Shown here piece after piece: positions 16,838-27,241 of a stretch of DNA of 64,000 nucleotides; position 1 is the stretch's first letter, and every line of letters starts with the position of its first letter. The position numbers and the translations under genes were made by a program. The DNA is from CAUTUX01 sp963545485 (lineage in GTDB: Bacteria; Bacillota; Clostridia; Christensenellales; CAG-917). Location of the stretch: NCBI GenBank assembly GCA_963545485.1, contig CAUUJG010000006.1, forward strand, positions 7,851 through 71,850, given 5' to 3'. Below the pieces are notes generated by a model, which ran no database searches, was not told the DNA's origin, and saw only the letters and a program-made list of their open reading frames with translations.

Positions 16838-18011
16838 CCTTAAGCTTGTTAACTTCGACAACAATCTGTTTTACTTTATCGACCTTTTCCCAAGGCAATC
16901 CCGATTTTCCAAAATGTCCATAATTTGTTGTCGATCTGTATATTGGATTTTTCAGTCCTAATGTCTCTATTATAGCCATTGGTCTTAAATCAAACACCTT
17001 TTTAACTACTTCACTCAAAAGTTCATCATCTACAATTCCTGTTTTATGTGTATTTACATATATGGAAATAGGATGAGCCATACCTATAGCATATGATACT
17101 TGAATTGTAACTCTCTTACATACTCCAGCCGCAACTAAATTCTTACATATATATCTACACATATATGCAGCACTTCTATCCACTTTTGTAGGATCTTTTC
17201 CAGAGAATGCACCACCACCATGTGGACAAATTCCGCCATATGTATCAACTATTATTTTTCTTCCAGTAAGACCACTATCACCTTGAGGTCCACCAATAAC
17301 AAATCTTCCAGTTGGATTTATATAAATCTTTGTATCATCATCAATATACTTAGCATCTATCGCTTTTTTTACAACATGTTGAATAATATCTTCTTCAAGA
17401 GTTTCTTGATCAATATCTGGATCGTGCTGTGTTGATAAAACTACTGTATCCACCCTATATGGAACTTTATCTTTATACTCAACTGTAACTTGAGCTTTCC
17501 CATCCGGTCTCAAATATGGAATGATATTTGTTTTTCTTACTTCAGCCAATCTTCTTGTTAATGCATGTGCCAAAACAATAGGTAATGGCATGTAATTTTC
17601 AGTCTCATCTGTGGCATATCCGAACATCATACCCTGATCTCCGGCACCCATTGTTTCATAAATATCTTTTGAATGTTGGTCACTTGCAGCAACAACACCT
17701 TGGGCTATATCTGCTGACTGAGCATTTAATGATGTTATAACAGCACATGTATTATAATCAAAGCCAATATCACTACTGTTATACCCTATATCGCTTATAA
17801 CCTCTCTTACCGTATTTTTAGGATCATATGGTCTACTTAATGATGTTTCTCCAAACACCATTACTAATCCCGTATATGCACACACTTCTACTGCTGTTCG
17901 TGCATTTTGATCAAGCTTTAAAATATCATCAAGTATCGCATCTGCAATCTGATCGCATAGCTTATCAGGATGCCCTTCAGTAACGCTTTCCGAGGTTATA
18001 AACTTTTTCAT
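16827..18011 (-). CDS. metK: S-adenosylmethionine synthetase
   Basis: A 394-residue cytosolic enzyme making S-adenosylmethionine from methionine and ATP. Signatures are GHPDKLCDQIADAILD at residue 14, the hexapeptide GAGDQGMMFGYA, and the phosphate loop GGGAFSGKDPTKVDRS. Length is standard. The ATG at 18011 overlaps the rpoC stop by one base (TAATG), so it is translated as the last gene of rpoB-rpoC-metK before a strong terminator. No S-box or SAM riboswitch was seen; its supply may follow RNA polymerase synthesis. Confidence 0.98.
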   Translation of the reverse strand: MKKFITSESVTEGHPDKLCDQIADAILDDILKLDQNARTAVEVCAYTGLVMVFGETSLSRPYDPKNTVREVISDIGYNSSDIGFDYNTCAVITSLNAQSADIAQGVVAASDQHSKDIYETMGAGDQGMMFGYATDETENYMPLPIVLAHALTRRLAEVRKTNIIPYLRPDGKAQVTVEYKDKVPYRVDTVVLSTQHDPDIDQETLEEDIIQHVVKKAIDAKYIDDDTKIYINPTGRFVIGGPQGDSGLTGRKIIVDTYGGICPHGGGAFSGKDPTKVDRSAAYMCRYICKNLVAAGVCKRVTIQVSYAIGMAHPISIYVNTHKTGIVDDELLSEVVKKVFDLRPMAIIETLGLKNPIYRSTTNYGHFGKSGLPWEKVDKVKQIVVEVNKLKETR

Positions 18012-21000
18012 TATTCCTCCTCGCCGGCATAACGGTCTATATATTCCGTATTTTGTGCCGAATTCACTCCTTCCGGTAATGCTGTAGTTATTGTAGCATA
18101 TCTTTTCATTCCTGTTCCTGCAGGTATTAATTTACCGATAATTACATTTTCTTTCAATCCAAATAAAGGATCACGTTTATTATTAATTGCTGCTTCTGTT
18201 AATACTTTCGCTGTCTCCTGGAATGATGCAGCTGATAAGAATGATTCTGCATTTAAAGCAGCCTTTGTCACACCAAGCAATATTCTCTTCCCTTGTGCAG
18301 GATTCTTACCAGAATTTACAGCTTCACTGTTAGTTTCCATATAATGTTGCAAATCAACATATGTTCCTGACAACATATCTGTATCTCCCTGATCCTCAAT
18401 CAATACCATTCTCAACATTTGTTTAACGATTACTTCAATATGTTTATCATTAATTTCAACACCAGCCATTCTATATGCTGACTGAACTTCTCTTGCAATA
18501 TATTCTTCAACACCTGTTGTGGACTTGACTGCAAGTAATTCATGTGGGTTTATTGATCCTGAGGTTAATGGATCACCTGCTTTAATTTCTTCTCCTTCAG
18601 TTACTCTGATCTTTAACCCGAAAGGTATCTGATATTCTTTGACTTCACTTTCTCCAGAAGTAGATGTACTTGTTACCGTTACTGTTTCTTTATTCTTCTT
18701 TTTAGAAAGTGAAACAAATCCATCAATCTCACTTATGATTGCCTGTCCTTTTGGTTTTCTTGCTTCAAATAATTCCTGAACTCGTGGAAGACCTTGAGTA
18801 ATGTCATCACCCGTAGCAACACCACCAGTATGGAAAGTTCTCATTGTAAGCTGTGTACCAGGTTCACCAATTGACTGTGCAGCAATTATTCCTACCGCTT
18901 CGCCCAATTTAACTGGATTTCCACTTCCCATATTCTTTCCATAACACTTAACACACAAACCATGTTTACATCTACATGACAATACAGAACGAACTCTTAC
19001 CTTTACATCTCTAATTGAAATCTTATTTTCATCAGCGTGCTTGTATAAAACTTCTTCTATATATTTTGCCTGTTCTTCATTTATAAGCTCATCTTTATGT
19101 ACTATAGCTTTCTTTGTGTATGGATCAATTATATCTTCTACTGCAAATCTTCCATTAATTCTATCTGACATTGGTTCAATGATATGTTGTCTAGGATCTT
19201 TTTCGTTCTGTGTCTTAGGTTCAAAAATTGCTCCTAATTCTTTTCCTCTTGTATCTCCACAATCTTCTTCCTGTATGATAACTGAATGTGCTACATCAAC
19301 AAGTCTTCTTGTTAAATACCCTGAATCCGCTGTCTTCAAAGCTGTATCCGAAAGACCTTTTCTTCCACCGTGTGATGATATAAAGTATTCAAGAACTGAT
19401 AAACCTTCTCTAAATGATGCTCTAACCGGAAGTTCGATTGTTTTACCTGTAGGGTCTTTCATCAGTCCACGCATACCTGCCAACTGCCTAATCTGTTTCA
19501 TATCACCACGAGCACCAGATTTTGCCATCATCCAAATTGGATTGAAGTCATCTTCCAGATCCTTTTTCAATTCAGCCTCTATTTTCTCAGATGCTGTTTC
19601 CCACGCACGAACTATTTCATTATATCTCTGTTCTGCAGAAATAATTCCTCTTGCATAAGATCTTTCTGTATTTACAACATCAAATTCCGCTTTCTGGACA
19701 ATGTCTTTTTTCTCTTCTGGAATATGCATATCAAATACACTTGTTGTTACCGCTCCAATTGTTGAGTACTTATATCCTAATGCCTTAATTTTATCTAATA
19801 CAATTGTTGTGTCTGTTGCTCCATGATATTTAAAACAATGATCAACTATTTGTGAAAGTTGTTTTTTTCCTATCGCTATCTGCTTCTGACCAAAGGCATT
19901 AATTTGTATTCTCTTTCTTATGTTTCCAAGTATGAGTTTTTTATCATTCTCATAATTATCATTAATTCTATCAAGTTCCTTAGGGCTAAGAACTTTACCT
20001 TCATTTTCCAATTCTGCAATTTGTGCTTCTTTCTTCTCATCAAGTTCATTAAGCTCTTTTAATCCAACTTTAATTGCACTATCTATTTTTTCAGCCTGTT
20101 CAGAAGTTAATTCTTTCATTCTCAATTTTGTGCATACATTTGCTGTTGAACGTTTTAATGCACCTGATTTTTGTGCCTGCATCAAAATATCAAATTGTCT
20201 ATCATCAATTGATGATTCAATACCCAATATACCTTCAACTTCCAAGGCTCCTTCATTAGCCGGAATACTTCTATCCACAAATCTCAAATCCTGTGGCAAG
20301 TTCGAGTTAAATATAAACCTTCCCAGTGTAGAATGTATTAATCTATTCCCTGTTGATGTTTTTACACGAATATAACATAATGCTTGAAGTTCAAGAGTCT
20401 TTTCTTGATATGCCATCATTGCTTCATCAAATGATGCAAAATATCTTCCTTCACCCATTGCTCCTGGTTTAACTATTGTAAGGTAATATGAACCAATAAC
20501 CATATCTTGTGTAGGTGAAACTATTGGTTTGCCATCTGACAATTTCAAAATATTATTTGTACATAACATCAATATTCTTGCTTCAGCTTGTGCTTCGATT
20601 GATAAAGGCAAATGCACTGCCATCTGGTCACCGTCAAAGTCGGCGTTAAATGCTCCACATGCTAATGGATGTAATTTAATTGCTCTACCTTCAACAAGAA
20701 CTGGTTCAAAAGCTTGTATACCTAATCTATGCAATGTAGGAGCACGGTTCAACAATACCGGATGATCTTTAATAATTTCCTCAAGAATATCCCATACTTT
20801 TTCGTTATCTGAATCGATATATCTTTTTGCCGCTTTAATATTTTGACTCAATCCATCCTCTATCAAACGACGCATTATGAATGGTTTAAATAATTCAAGT
20901 GCAATTTCTTTTGGAAGACCACATTGATATAATTTCAATTCAGGTCCAACAACTATAACTGAACGCCCAGAGTAGTCAACACGCTTACCAAGCAAGTTCT

Positions 21001-21991
21001 GACGGAAACGACCTTGTTTACCTTTTAACATTGCTGTTAATGATTTAAGTTCTCTTCCACCAGCACCAGTTACAGCCTTTCCTCTTCTACCATTATCAAT
21101 CAAAGCATCAACTGCTTCTTGCAACATTCTCTTTTCGTTTCTTATAATTAGTTCTGGAGCCCCGAGTTCCTGTTGTCTCTTAAGACGATTATTTCTATTG
21201 ATTACTCTTCTATACAAATCATTCAAATCAGATGCTGCAAATCTACCACCATCCAGTTGAACCATAGGTCTTAAGTCTGGAGGTATAACAGGTATTACAT
21301 CCAAAACCATCCATTCCGGTTTGTTACCTGTCTTTCTGAATGCTTCAACAACATTTAATCTCTTCGCTAATTTTGCCTTTTTATTTGGGGTTGCAATAGC
21401 TAATTGTTCTTTAAGTTTCGCAGATTCATCCTCAAGATCAACTTCCATAAGAAGTTCTTTTACAGCTTCAGCTCCCATTCCAGCTTTGAAGTCTGTTGGT
21501 TTATATTTTTCAAGAAGCTTTCTATATGTGTAGTCATTGATAACCTGTTTCTTTTTTAACCCAGGTACAATACCCGGATCAATAACTATGTATGCAGCAA
21601 AATATATGACCTGCTCCAATTCTCTCGCAGATACATCCAAAATTGTGCTGATTCTTGATGGCGAGCCTTTGAAGTACCAAATATGAGTTACTGGAGTAGC
21701 CAATTCAATATGCCCCATTCTTTCTCTTCTTACTTTAGATTTTGTAACTTCAACTCCACACTTTTCACATATGATGCCTTTGTATCTAACTCTCTTGTAT
21801 TTTCCACAATGACATTCCCAGTCTTTAACTGGTCCAAAAATCTTTTCACAAAAAAGACCGTCCCTTTCTGGCTTTTGTGTCCTGTAGTTAATTGTTTCAG
21901 ACTTTGTTACTTCTCCCTTAGACCATGATCTGATCTTTTCAGGTGAAGCTATTCCTATTTCTATTGAATCAAAACTGCTTAATTCGTACAT
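18011..21991 (-). CDS. rpoC: DNA-directed RNA polymerase subunit beta-prime
   Basis: A 1326-residue catalytic subunit. The N-terminal zinc site is CHCGKYKRVRYKGIICEKC, the active-site Mg motif is NADFDGDQMAVH near residue 455, the trigger-loop region GEPGTQLTMRTFHTGG is present, and the second zinc site is CRCKHGLCVKC. Length and order match clostridial RpoC. It starts six bases after the rpoB stop and runs into metK. Confidence 0.99.
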   Translation of the reverse strand: MYELSSFDSIEIGIASPEKIRSWSKGEVTKSETINYRTQKPERDGLFCEKIFGPVKDWECHCGKYKRVRYKGIICEKCGVEVTKSKVRRERMGHIELATPVTHIWYFKGSPSRISTILDVSARELEQVIYFAAYIVIDPGIVPGLKKKQVINDYTYRKLLEKYKPTDFKAGMGAEAVKELLMEVDLEDESAKLKEQLAIATPNKKAKLAKRLNVVEAFRKTGNKPEWMVLDVIPVIPPDLRPMVQLDGGRFAASDLNDLYRRVINRNNRLKRQQELGAPELIIRNEKRMLQEAVDALIDNGRRGKAVTGAGGRELKSLTAMLKGKQGRFRQNLLGKRVDYSGRSVIVVGPELKLYQCGLPKEIALELFKPFIMRRLIEDGLSQNIKAAKRYIDSDNEKVWDILEEIIKDHPVLLNRAPTLHRLGIQAFEPVLVEGRAIKLHPLACGAFNADFDGDQMAVHLPLSIEAQAEARILMLCTNNILKLSDGKPIVSPTQDMVIGSYYLTIVKPGAMGEGRYFASFDEAMMAYQEKTLELQALCYIRVKTSTGNRLIHSTLGRFIFNSNLPQDLRFVDRSIPANEGALEVEGILGIESSIDDRQFDILMQAQKSGALKRSTANVCTKLRMKELTSEQAEKIDSAIKVGLKELNELDEKKEAQIAELENEGKVLSPKELDRINDNYENDKKLILGNIRKRIQINAFGQKQIAIGKKQLSQIVDHCFKYHGATDTTIVLDKIKALGYKYSTIGAVTTSVFDMHIPEEKKDIVQKAEFDVVNTERSYARGIISAEQRYNEIVRAWETASEKIEAELKKDLEDDFNPIWMMAKSGARGDMKQIRQLAGMRGLMKDPTGKTIELPVRASFREGLSVLEYFISSHGGRKGLSDTALKTADSGYLTRRLVDVAHSVIIQEEDCGDTRGKELGAIFEPKTQNEKDPRQHIIEPMSDRINGRFAVEDIIDPYTKKAIVHKDELINEEQAKYIEEVLYKHADENKISIRDVKVRVRSVLSCRCKHGLCVKCYGKNMGSGNPVKLGEAVGIIAAQSIGEPGTQLTMRTFHTGGVATGDDITQGLPRVQELFEARKPKGQAIISEIDGFVSLSKKKNKETVTVTSTSTSGESEVKEYQIPFGLKIRVTEGEEIKAGDPLTSGSINPHELLAVKSTTGVEEYIAREVQSAYRMAGVEINDKHIEVIVKQMLRMVLIEDQGDTDMLSGTYVDLQHYMETNSEAVNSGKNPAQGKRILLGVTKAALNAESFLSAASFQETAKVLTEAAINNKRDPLFGLKENVIIGKLIPAGTGMKRYATITTALPEGVNSAQNTEYIDRYAGEEE

Positions 21992-21997
21992 GCTTCA

Positions 21998-24900
21998 TTA
22001 CTCCTTATCATCACTGTTGTTTTCTAACAACGAACTTAAAACATCAATATCATTTACTTCATTATCACCAGGATCTATTGCACTCAACAAATCTGCCAAT
22101 GAGCCGATACCATCATCAGAGTCACTGCCCAACCCAGAGATCTGATCTGCCAGATTGATTTCAATTTTCTCCTTTTCTTTTTCCATCTTATTAGGTATCT
22201 CGTAATCTTCATTTGGTGAGTAGTCTCTAATCTTGATTTCGTTATCATCATCAGTCATTACTTTTAGATCAAGACACATGCTCTGTAATTCTTTAACGAG
22301 AACTTTGAATGATTCCGGAATACCTGGTTCTGATACATGTGTTCCCTTAACGATAGATTCGTATGTCTTAACTCTTCCTCCAACATCATCAGATTTGACC
22401 GTTATCATTTCTTGAAGAATATTTGATGCCCCGTATGCTTCAAGTGCCCAAACTTCCATTTCACCAAGTCTCTGTCCACCAAACTGAGCCTTACCACCTA
22501 ATGGTTGTTGTGTAACTACTGAATATGGACCTACACTTCTTGCATGGATCTTATCAGCAACTAAATGACCTAGTTTTAGATAGTACATATATCCTACTGT
22601 AACTGGATTTTCAAATTTCTCACCAGTTCTTCCATCATATACTTCTATTTTGCCATCTACTTTTCCGTTCTTATTAGCAATTCCCGCCTCTTTAAACAGT
22701 TTCTTAATATCTTGCTCACTTGCCCCATCAAATACCGGAGTTGCGACCTTCCAACCATTCATCTTTGCTATATAACCAAGGTGAACTTCAAGAACCTGTC
22801 CTATATTCATACGTGATGGAACACCCAATGGGTTAAGAACGATTTGCAATGGTGTCCCATCTTGTAGATATGGCATGTCTTCTCTTGGTAATACTCTAGA
22901 AATAACACCCTTGTTACCATGACGTCCTGCCATTTTATCTCCAACTGAAATTTTTCTCTTTTGTGCTATATAAACTCTGACAAGAACATTTACTCCTGGG
23001 TTTAATTCATCTTTATTCTTTCTTGTAAAGATCTTTACATCAACAACTACACCACCTTGTCCATTAGGAACTCTAAGTGATGTATCTTTTACATCTTTTG
23101 TCTTATCTGAGAAAATCGCTCTTAAAAGTCTTTCTTCTGGTGTTGGCTCACTTTCACCCTTTGGAGTTACTTTACCTACTAAAATATCTCCTGCTTTAAC
23201 TTCAGCACCAACACGAATTATTCCGTCCGCATCTAAATTCTTCAACGCATCTTCAGATAAGTTAGGAATATCTCTTGTTATCTGTTCGGCACCTAGTTTT
23301 GTATCTCTTGATTCAAGCTCATATTCTTCAATATGTATTGATGTAAATACATCATCCTTTACAAGATCTTCACTAATCAAAATAGCATCTTCGTAGTTAT
23401 ATCCTTCCCATGACATAAACCCTACAAGTATGTTTCTTCCAAGTGCGAGTTCGCCTTTATCTGTTGCAGGACCGTCTGCAATAACTGTTCCTTCTTGTAC
23501 CACTTCACCATTTTCATCATATTTAGGTCCAACAACTCTATCTCCCTTATTTACTATTGGGAATTGATTAATACATGTTGATTGGTTACTTCTTTGGAAT
23601 TTCGCAAGTTTATATTCGCTAAATGATCCATCATCACATTTAATTATAATTGTTTCAGCATCTACATAACTTACAACACCATCTTTATCGGCAATCTTCA
23701 ATACTCCACTATCGTAGGCAATTTTATGTTCAACACCAGTCGCTATGATAGGTGCTTCTGTCTTTAATAAAGGAACAGCCTGTCTTTGCATGTTTGAACC
23801 CATCAAAGCTCTGTTTGTATCGTCATTTTCCAAGAAAGGAATAAGTGCGGTAGCTACGGATACCAACTGTTTAGGTGATACATCCATATAGTCAACATTG
23901 TCTCTGTTAACTTCTGTAATATTATTCTTAATTCTACATGTAACACGCTTCTTTACGAACCAACCGTCTTTATCTAAAACTTCATTTGCCTGTGCAACAA
24001 TATATTTATCCTCTTCATCGGCTGTCATGTATACAATTTCATTTGTAACTTTTTTATTTTCTTTATCAACCTTTCTATATGCCGTTTCTATAAATCCATA
24101 TTCATTAATTTTTGCATATGTCGCTAAAGATGATATCAGACCGATATTTGCTCCTTCCGGAGTTTCTATAGGACAAATTCTTCCATAATGCGAATAGTGA
24201 ACATCTCGAACTTCAAAACCAGCTCTTTCTCTATTTAAACCTCCAGGTCCTAAAGCTGATAGTTTTCTTTTATGTGTTAATTCAGCTATAGGATTAGGTT
24301 GATCCATGAACTGTGAAAGTTGTGAAGAACCAAAGAATTCTTTTATTACACTAGTTACAGGCTTAATATTAATAATCTGTGATGGTTGCAAATCTACTTC
24401 TTCAGCAGTCTGTGAAGCATTCAGTCTATCCTTAATGACTCTTTCCATTCTGGAAATTCCAATTCTAAACTGATTCTGCATCAACTCACCAACTGATCTC
24501 ACCCTTCTGTTTGACAGATGATCAATATCATCACAAACTCCAAATCCATGAGCAAGTCCAAGATTATAGCTGATTGCTGCCACTATATCATCTAGTGATA
24601 TATGTTTCATTACTAATCTATCTCTGTCTGCCTTTATGTATGCAATTCTTTCATCATTATTTTGAGTTTTTTCAAGTATTTCTTTTAATGCAGGATAGTA
24701 TACTTTTTCTGTTATCCCTATTTCTTTTGGATTACATTTAATAAATGCATCCAAATCAACAGTGTTATTTCCGATACATCTGTATACACACTTGTCACCT
24801 TCTTCACTTATATACTCAAGATCTACAACATTTACACCGCTATTTTGAATAAGTTCAGCTTGTGCTACGGTGATTATATCTCCTTGCTTTGCAAGTATTT

Positions 24901-25813
24901 CACCTGTAACCATACTAATTACATCTGCAGCAACTTTATTACCTGTAATTCTTTCTGCAAGAGATAATTTTAAGTTATATTTATATCTTCCTACTTTTGC
25001 AAGTTCATATCTCTTATAGTCATAGAATATATTTTCAATTAATTTTTTTGCACCTTCTGTTGTAGGAATTTCACCTTGTTTTAGAGCCTGAAACAATGTA
25101 AGTAAGCCACCTTCATAATCTCTTGCTGTTCCATCTTTATCGTATGTAGCCTTTATTAAAGGATCTCCACCAAACAAATCATCTAAATCTTTGTCAGATC
25201 CGAATCCTAAAGCCCTTAAAAATGCTGTTGTTGTGATCTTTTTTGCTTTATCAACATGAACATACAATATTCCTTGTGCATCCTGAATAAATTCAAGCCA
25301 GGCACCTCTATTAGGAATAACGGTCGTCATATATCTTTCAACACCATTTCTATCTCTTTCCATTTCGCTGTACACGCCAGGGCTTCTAACAAGCTGGCTT
25401 ACAACAACTCTTTCTGCTCCATTTACAATAAATGAACCAGAATCAGTCATTATAGGAAGATCACCCATAAAGACATCGTTCATTACAGGTGGTTTATCTG
25501 CCTTAAGACTTTGCAATCTTACTCTGACCTTTAAAGGTACCGAATATGTTGCATCTCTGTCTTTACACTCTTTAATATTGTACTTTGGTTGACCATCAAG
25601 ATAGTGTTCAACAAATTCGAGTTTATAGTTTCCACCGCTGTCAATTATAGGTGAGTAGTCTTGAAGGACTTCTCTGATGCCTTCTCCTAAGAAATTCGCA
25701 TACGATTTCTTCTGTGCATCAATTAAAAATGGAATTCTAAGAATGTTTTTGATTTTAGAAAAATCTTTTCTCTGTGTCATTCCATACATTTCGTCGTGGT
25801 ACATTTCAGCCAT
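21998..25813 (-). CDS. rpoB: DNA-directed RNA polymerase subunit beta
   Basis: A 1271-residue subunit. The rifampicin pocket reads GSSQLSQFMDQPNPIAEL then THKRKLSALGPGGL, so the position equivalent to E. coli Arg529 is Lys; the common resistance positions look wild type. Other landmarks are RICPIETPEGANIGLI and KMAGRHGNKGVIS. The C-terminus is extended by an acidic Asp/Ser-rich tail of about 60 residues after the conserved end. GGAG lies shortly before ATG 25813. The usual upstream neighbours rplJ-rplL are absent; ispDF precedes it instead, and a dedicated promoter drives it. Confidence 0.99.
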   Translation of the reverse strand: MAEMYHDEMYGMTQRKDFSKIKNILRIPFLIDAQKKSYANFLGEGIREVLQDYSPIIDSGGNYKLEFVEHYLDGQPKYNIKECKDRDATYSVPLKVRVRLQSLKADKPPVMNDVFMGDLPIMTDSGSFIVNGAERVVVSQLVRSPGVYSEMERDRNGVERYMTTVIPNRGAWLEFIQDAQGILYVHVDKAKKITTTAFLRALGFGSDKDLDDLFGGDPLIKATYDKDGTARDYEGGLLTLFQALKQGEIPTTEGAKKLIENIFYDYKRYELAKVGRYKYNLKLSLAERITGNKVAADVISMVTGEILAKQGDIITVAQAELIQNSGVNVVDLEYISEEGDKCVYRCIGNNTVDLDAFIKCNPKEIGITEKVYYPALKEILEKTQNNDERIAYIKADRDRLVMKHISLDDIVAAISYNLGLAHGFGVCDDIDHLSNRRVRSVGELMQNQFRIGISRMERVIKDRLNASQTAEEVDLQPSQIINIKPVTSVIKEFFGSSQLSQFMDQPNPIAELTHKRKLSALGPGGLNRERAGFEVRDVHYSHYGRICPIETPEGANIGLISSLATYAKINEYGFIETAYRKVDKENKKVTNEIVYMTADEEDKYIVAQANEVLDKDGWFVKKRVTCRIKNNITEVNRDNVDYMDVSPKQLVSVATALIPFLENDDTNRALMGSNMQRQAVPLLKTEAPIIATGVEHKIAYDSGVLKIADKDGVVSYVDAETIIIKCDDGSFSEYKLAKFQRSNQSTCINQFPIVNKGDRVVGPKYDENGEVVQEGTVIADGPATDKGELALGRNILVGFMSWEGYNYEDAILISEDLVKDDVFTSIHIEEYELESRDTKLGAEQITRDIPNLSEDALKNLDADGIIRVGAEVKAGDILVGKVTPKGESEPTPEERLLRAIFSDKTKDVKDTSLRVPNGQGGVVVDVKIFTRKNKDELNPGVNVLVRVYIAQKRKISVGDKMAGRHGNKGVISRVLPREDMPYLQDGTPLQIVLNPLGVPSRMNIGQVLEVHLGYIAKMNGWKVATPVFDGASEQDIKKLFKEAGIANKNGKVDGKIEVYDGRTGEKFENPVTVGYMYYLKLGHLVADKIHARSVGPYSVVTQQPLGGKAQFGGQRLGEMEVWALEAYGASNILQEMITVKSDDVGGRVKTYESIVKGTHVSEPGIPESFKVLVKELQSMCLDLKVMTDDDNEIKIRDYSPNEDYEIPNKMEKEKEKIEINLADQISGLGSDSDDGIGSLADLLSAIDPGDNEVNDIDVLSSLLENNSDDKE

Positions 25814-25929
25814 TATATGTTACTCCTTGTTTTAATAAATTCGACAAATAAATGCTAATTACCCCAACCCTTAGTATTAGTATAGATACAAGGTTCTTTG
25901 AGAAAATTTACGATATTTTGCAATATAAA

Positions 25930-25958
25930 ATAATAGCAATCTATGTGTACATAGTCAA
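25930..25958 (-). promoter_or_regulatory. Sigma-A promoter of rpoB-rpoC-metK
   Basis: On the minus strand TTGACT (25958-25953), a 17-bp spacer and TATTAT (25935-25930). The leader to ATG 25813 would be about 110 bases. Phased A-tracts lie directly upstream of the -35 element. Confidence 0.75.
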
Positions 25959-25962
25959 AAAA

Positions 25963-26025
25963 TTTTTAACCTTTTTTAACGGTTTAGATAAATAATTTCA
26001 AATTTTAACAATTTTTTAGGGTTTT
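25963..26025 (-). other. Phased A-tracts upstream of the rpoB promoter
   Basis: Runs of T on the plus strand (A on the transcribed orientation) are centred near 25965, 25974, 25984, 25996, 26004, 26014 and 26023, about 10 bases apart, starting five bases upstream of the -35 box. This is the layout of intrinsically curved DNA or an UP-like element. Curvature is inferred. Confidence 0.6.
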
Positions 26026-26079
26026 ATCTAACTCTAGTTCCTCAACGAACTAACTAAATCTATATGCCATCTTTTAAAA

Positions 26080-27201
26080 TTATTCATCAACCCTAAGTAA
26101 AACCGACACATACGAGGCTATAGCATTCCCATTTCCAATTTCGCCTACTGCCTCATTCGTTGTTACGGATATGCCAATTTTCTGCTCACTTACTTGTACA
26201 ATGCCAGCTATAGTTTTTTTCATTTCATCGATATATTTTGCTAACTTCGGTTTTTCCAAGATTATGCATATCGAAATATTTACAACATATTTTTTTTCAT
26301 TCTGCATCATCTTAACAACTTCTTTAAGCAATTCAGTACTGGCTATATTATCATATTTACTGTCTTCCACTGGGAAATAATGTCCTATATCTTTTTTTCC
26401 CATAGCAGACAACATTGCATCCATTAGTGCATGAATAGGAATATCTCCATCTGAATGTGCTATAGGTCTTTTGTTAAAGTCAATTTTCACTCCACAAAGA
26501 TGCAACCCATCACCTTCTTCCAATCGATGAATATCATATCCGACTCCAACAAGATTAGCTATTCCTGATATATCTTCCTGATATGTAACTTTTTTGTTTC
26601 CAGGATCCCCAAGAACAGCCTCCGGCATCATGCCTGTATACTTTATTACCAATGAAACATCATCGTACAATTCTTCACACTTTTTTTTCTTTTCATATGC
26701 TTCTTGTAATACACTTTTTTTAAAACAACATGGAGTCTGAATTGCCATATATTCATTACGATCAACTGTTAAAAAACTAGCTTTGTTTTTCTTTAATATT
26801 GAATCGGTAACAGGAATATACAAAAATGAACCGATCTCGTTTTTCTTTTCTAAGAGCTTATCAATTAATGCTACAGTTACGAATGGTCTAGCTCCATCAT
26901 GAATAATTACAAATTCATTTTTATTAATTGCATTTAAAGCTTTAAAAACACTTTCCGTTCTATTTTCGCCACCTTCGATAACTTTAATTCGTTCGTCACT
27001 GAAAAACCTTGAGACTTTTTCTATACTTATCTTTTGAACAGCTATTATAATCTCTGTGATATTTTCAAAATTGAGAAATGGTTCTACACTCTGTTGCAGC
27101 ACTGTTTTACTTTCATTTATTTCTACAAATAATTTATCCGAGCCGAATCTTGAACCTGAACCTCCGGCAGCAATTATTAATGAGTACCTGTCCATACACA
27201 C
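26080..27201 (-). CDS. ispDF: Bifunctional IspD-IspF isoprenoid biosynthesis enzyme
   Basis: A 373-residue fusion of two non-consecutive steps of the MEP pathway. Residues 1 to about 215 are 2-C-methyl-D-erythritol 4-phosphate cytidylyltransferase (AAGGSGSRFG nucleotide loop, HDGARPFV). Residues about 217 to 373 are MECDP synthase (GVGYDIHRL and HSDGDIPIHALMDA metal ligands, TTNEAVGEIGNG). IspE, the intervening enzyme, is not here. The longest frame begins with GTG at 27201; ATG at 27195 gives MDRYSLIIAAGG, which better fits the family. No Shine-Dalgarno is visible, and the gene begins right behind the rpsI terminator, so its expression signal is unclear. Confidence 0.95.
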   Translation of the reverse strand: MCMDRYSLIIAAGGSGSRFGSDKLFVEINESKTVLQQSVEPFLNFENITEIIIAVQKISIEKVSRFFSDERIKVIEGGENRTESVFKALNAINKNEFVIIHDGARPFVTVALIDKLLEKKNEIGSFLYIPVTDSILKKNKASFLTVDRNEYMAIQTPCCFKKSVLQEAYEKKKKCEELYDDVSLVIKYTGMMPEAVLGDPGNKKVTYQEDISGIANLVGVGYDIHRLEEGDGLHLCGVKIDFNKRPIAHSDGDIPIHALMDAMLSAMGKKDIGHYFPVEDSKYDNIASTELLKEVVKMMQNEKKYVVNISICIILEKPKLAKYIDEMKKTIAGIVQVSEQKIGISVTTNEAVGEIGNGNAIASYVSVLLRVDE

Positions 27202-27207
27202 AGTTTA

Positions 27208-27236
27208 TTAAAAAAAGCTCGCATTTGCGAGCCTTT
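27208..27236 (-). terminator. Rho-independent terminator of rplM-rpsI
   Basis: On the minus strand GCTCGC-AAAT-GCGAGC (27232-27217), extendable by A-U pairs at its base, followed by seven U residues (27216-27210). It begins ten bases after the rpsI stop. Confidence 0.92.
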
Positions 27237-27241
27237 AAAAA

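Noticed and set aside
19041..19658. Plus-strand frame of 205 codons inside rpoC
   Set aside because: Antisense shadow of conserved rpoC sequence; no ribosome binding site or family features.
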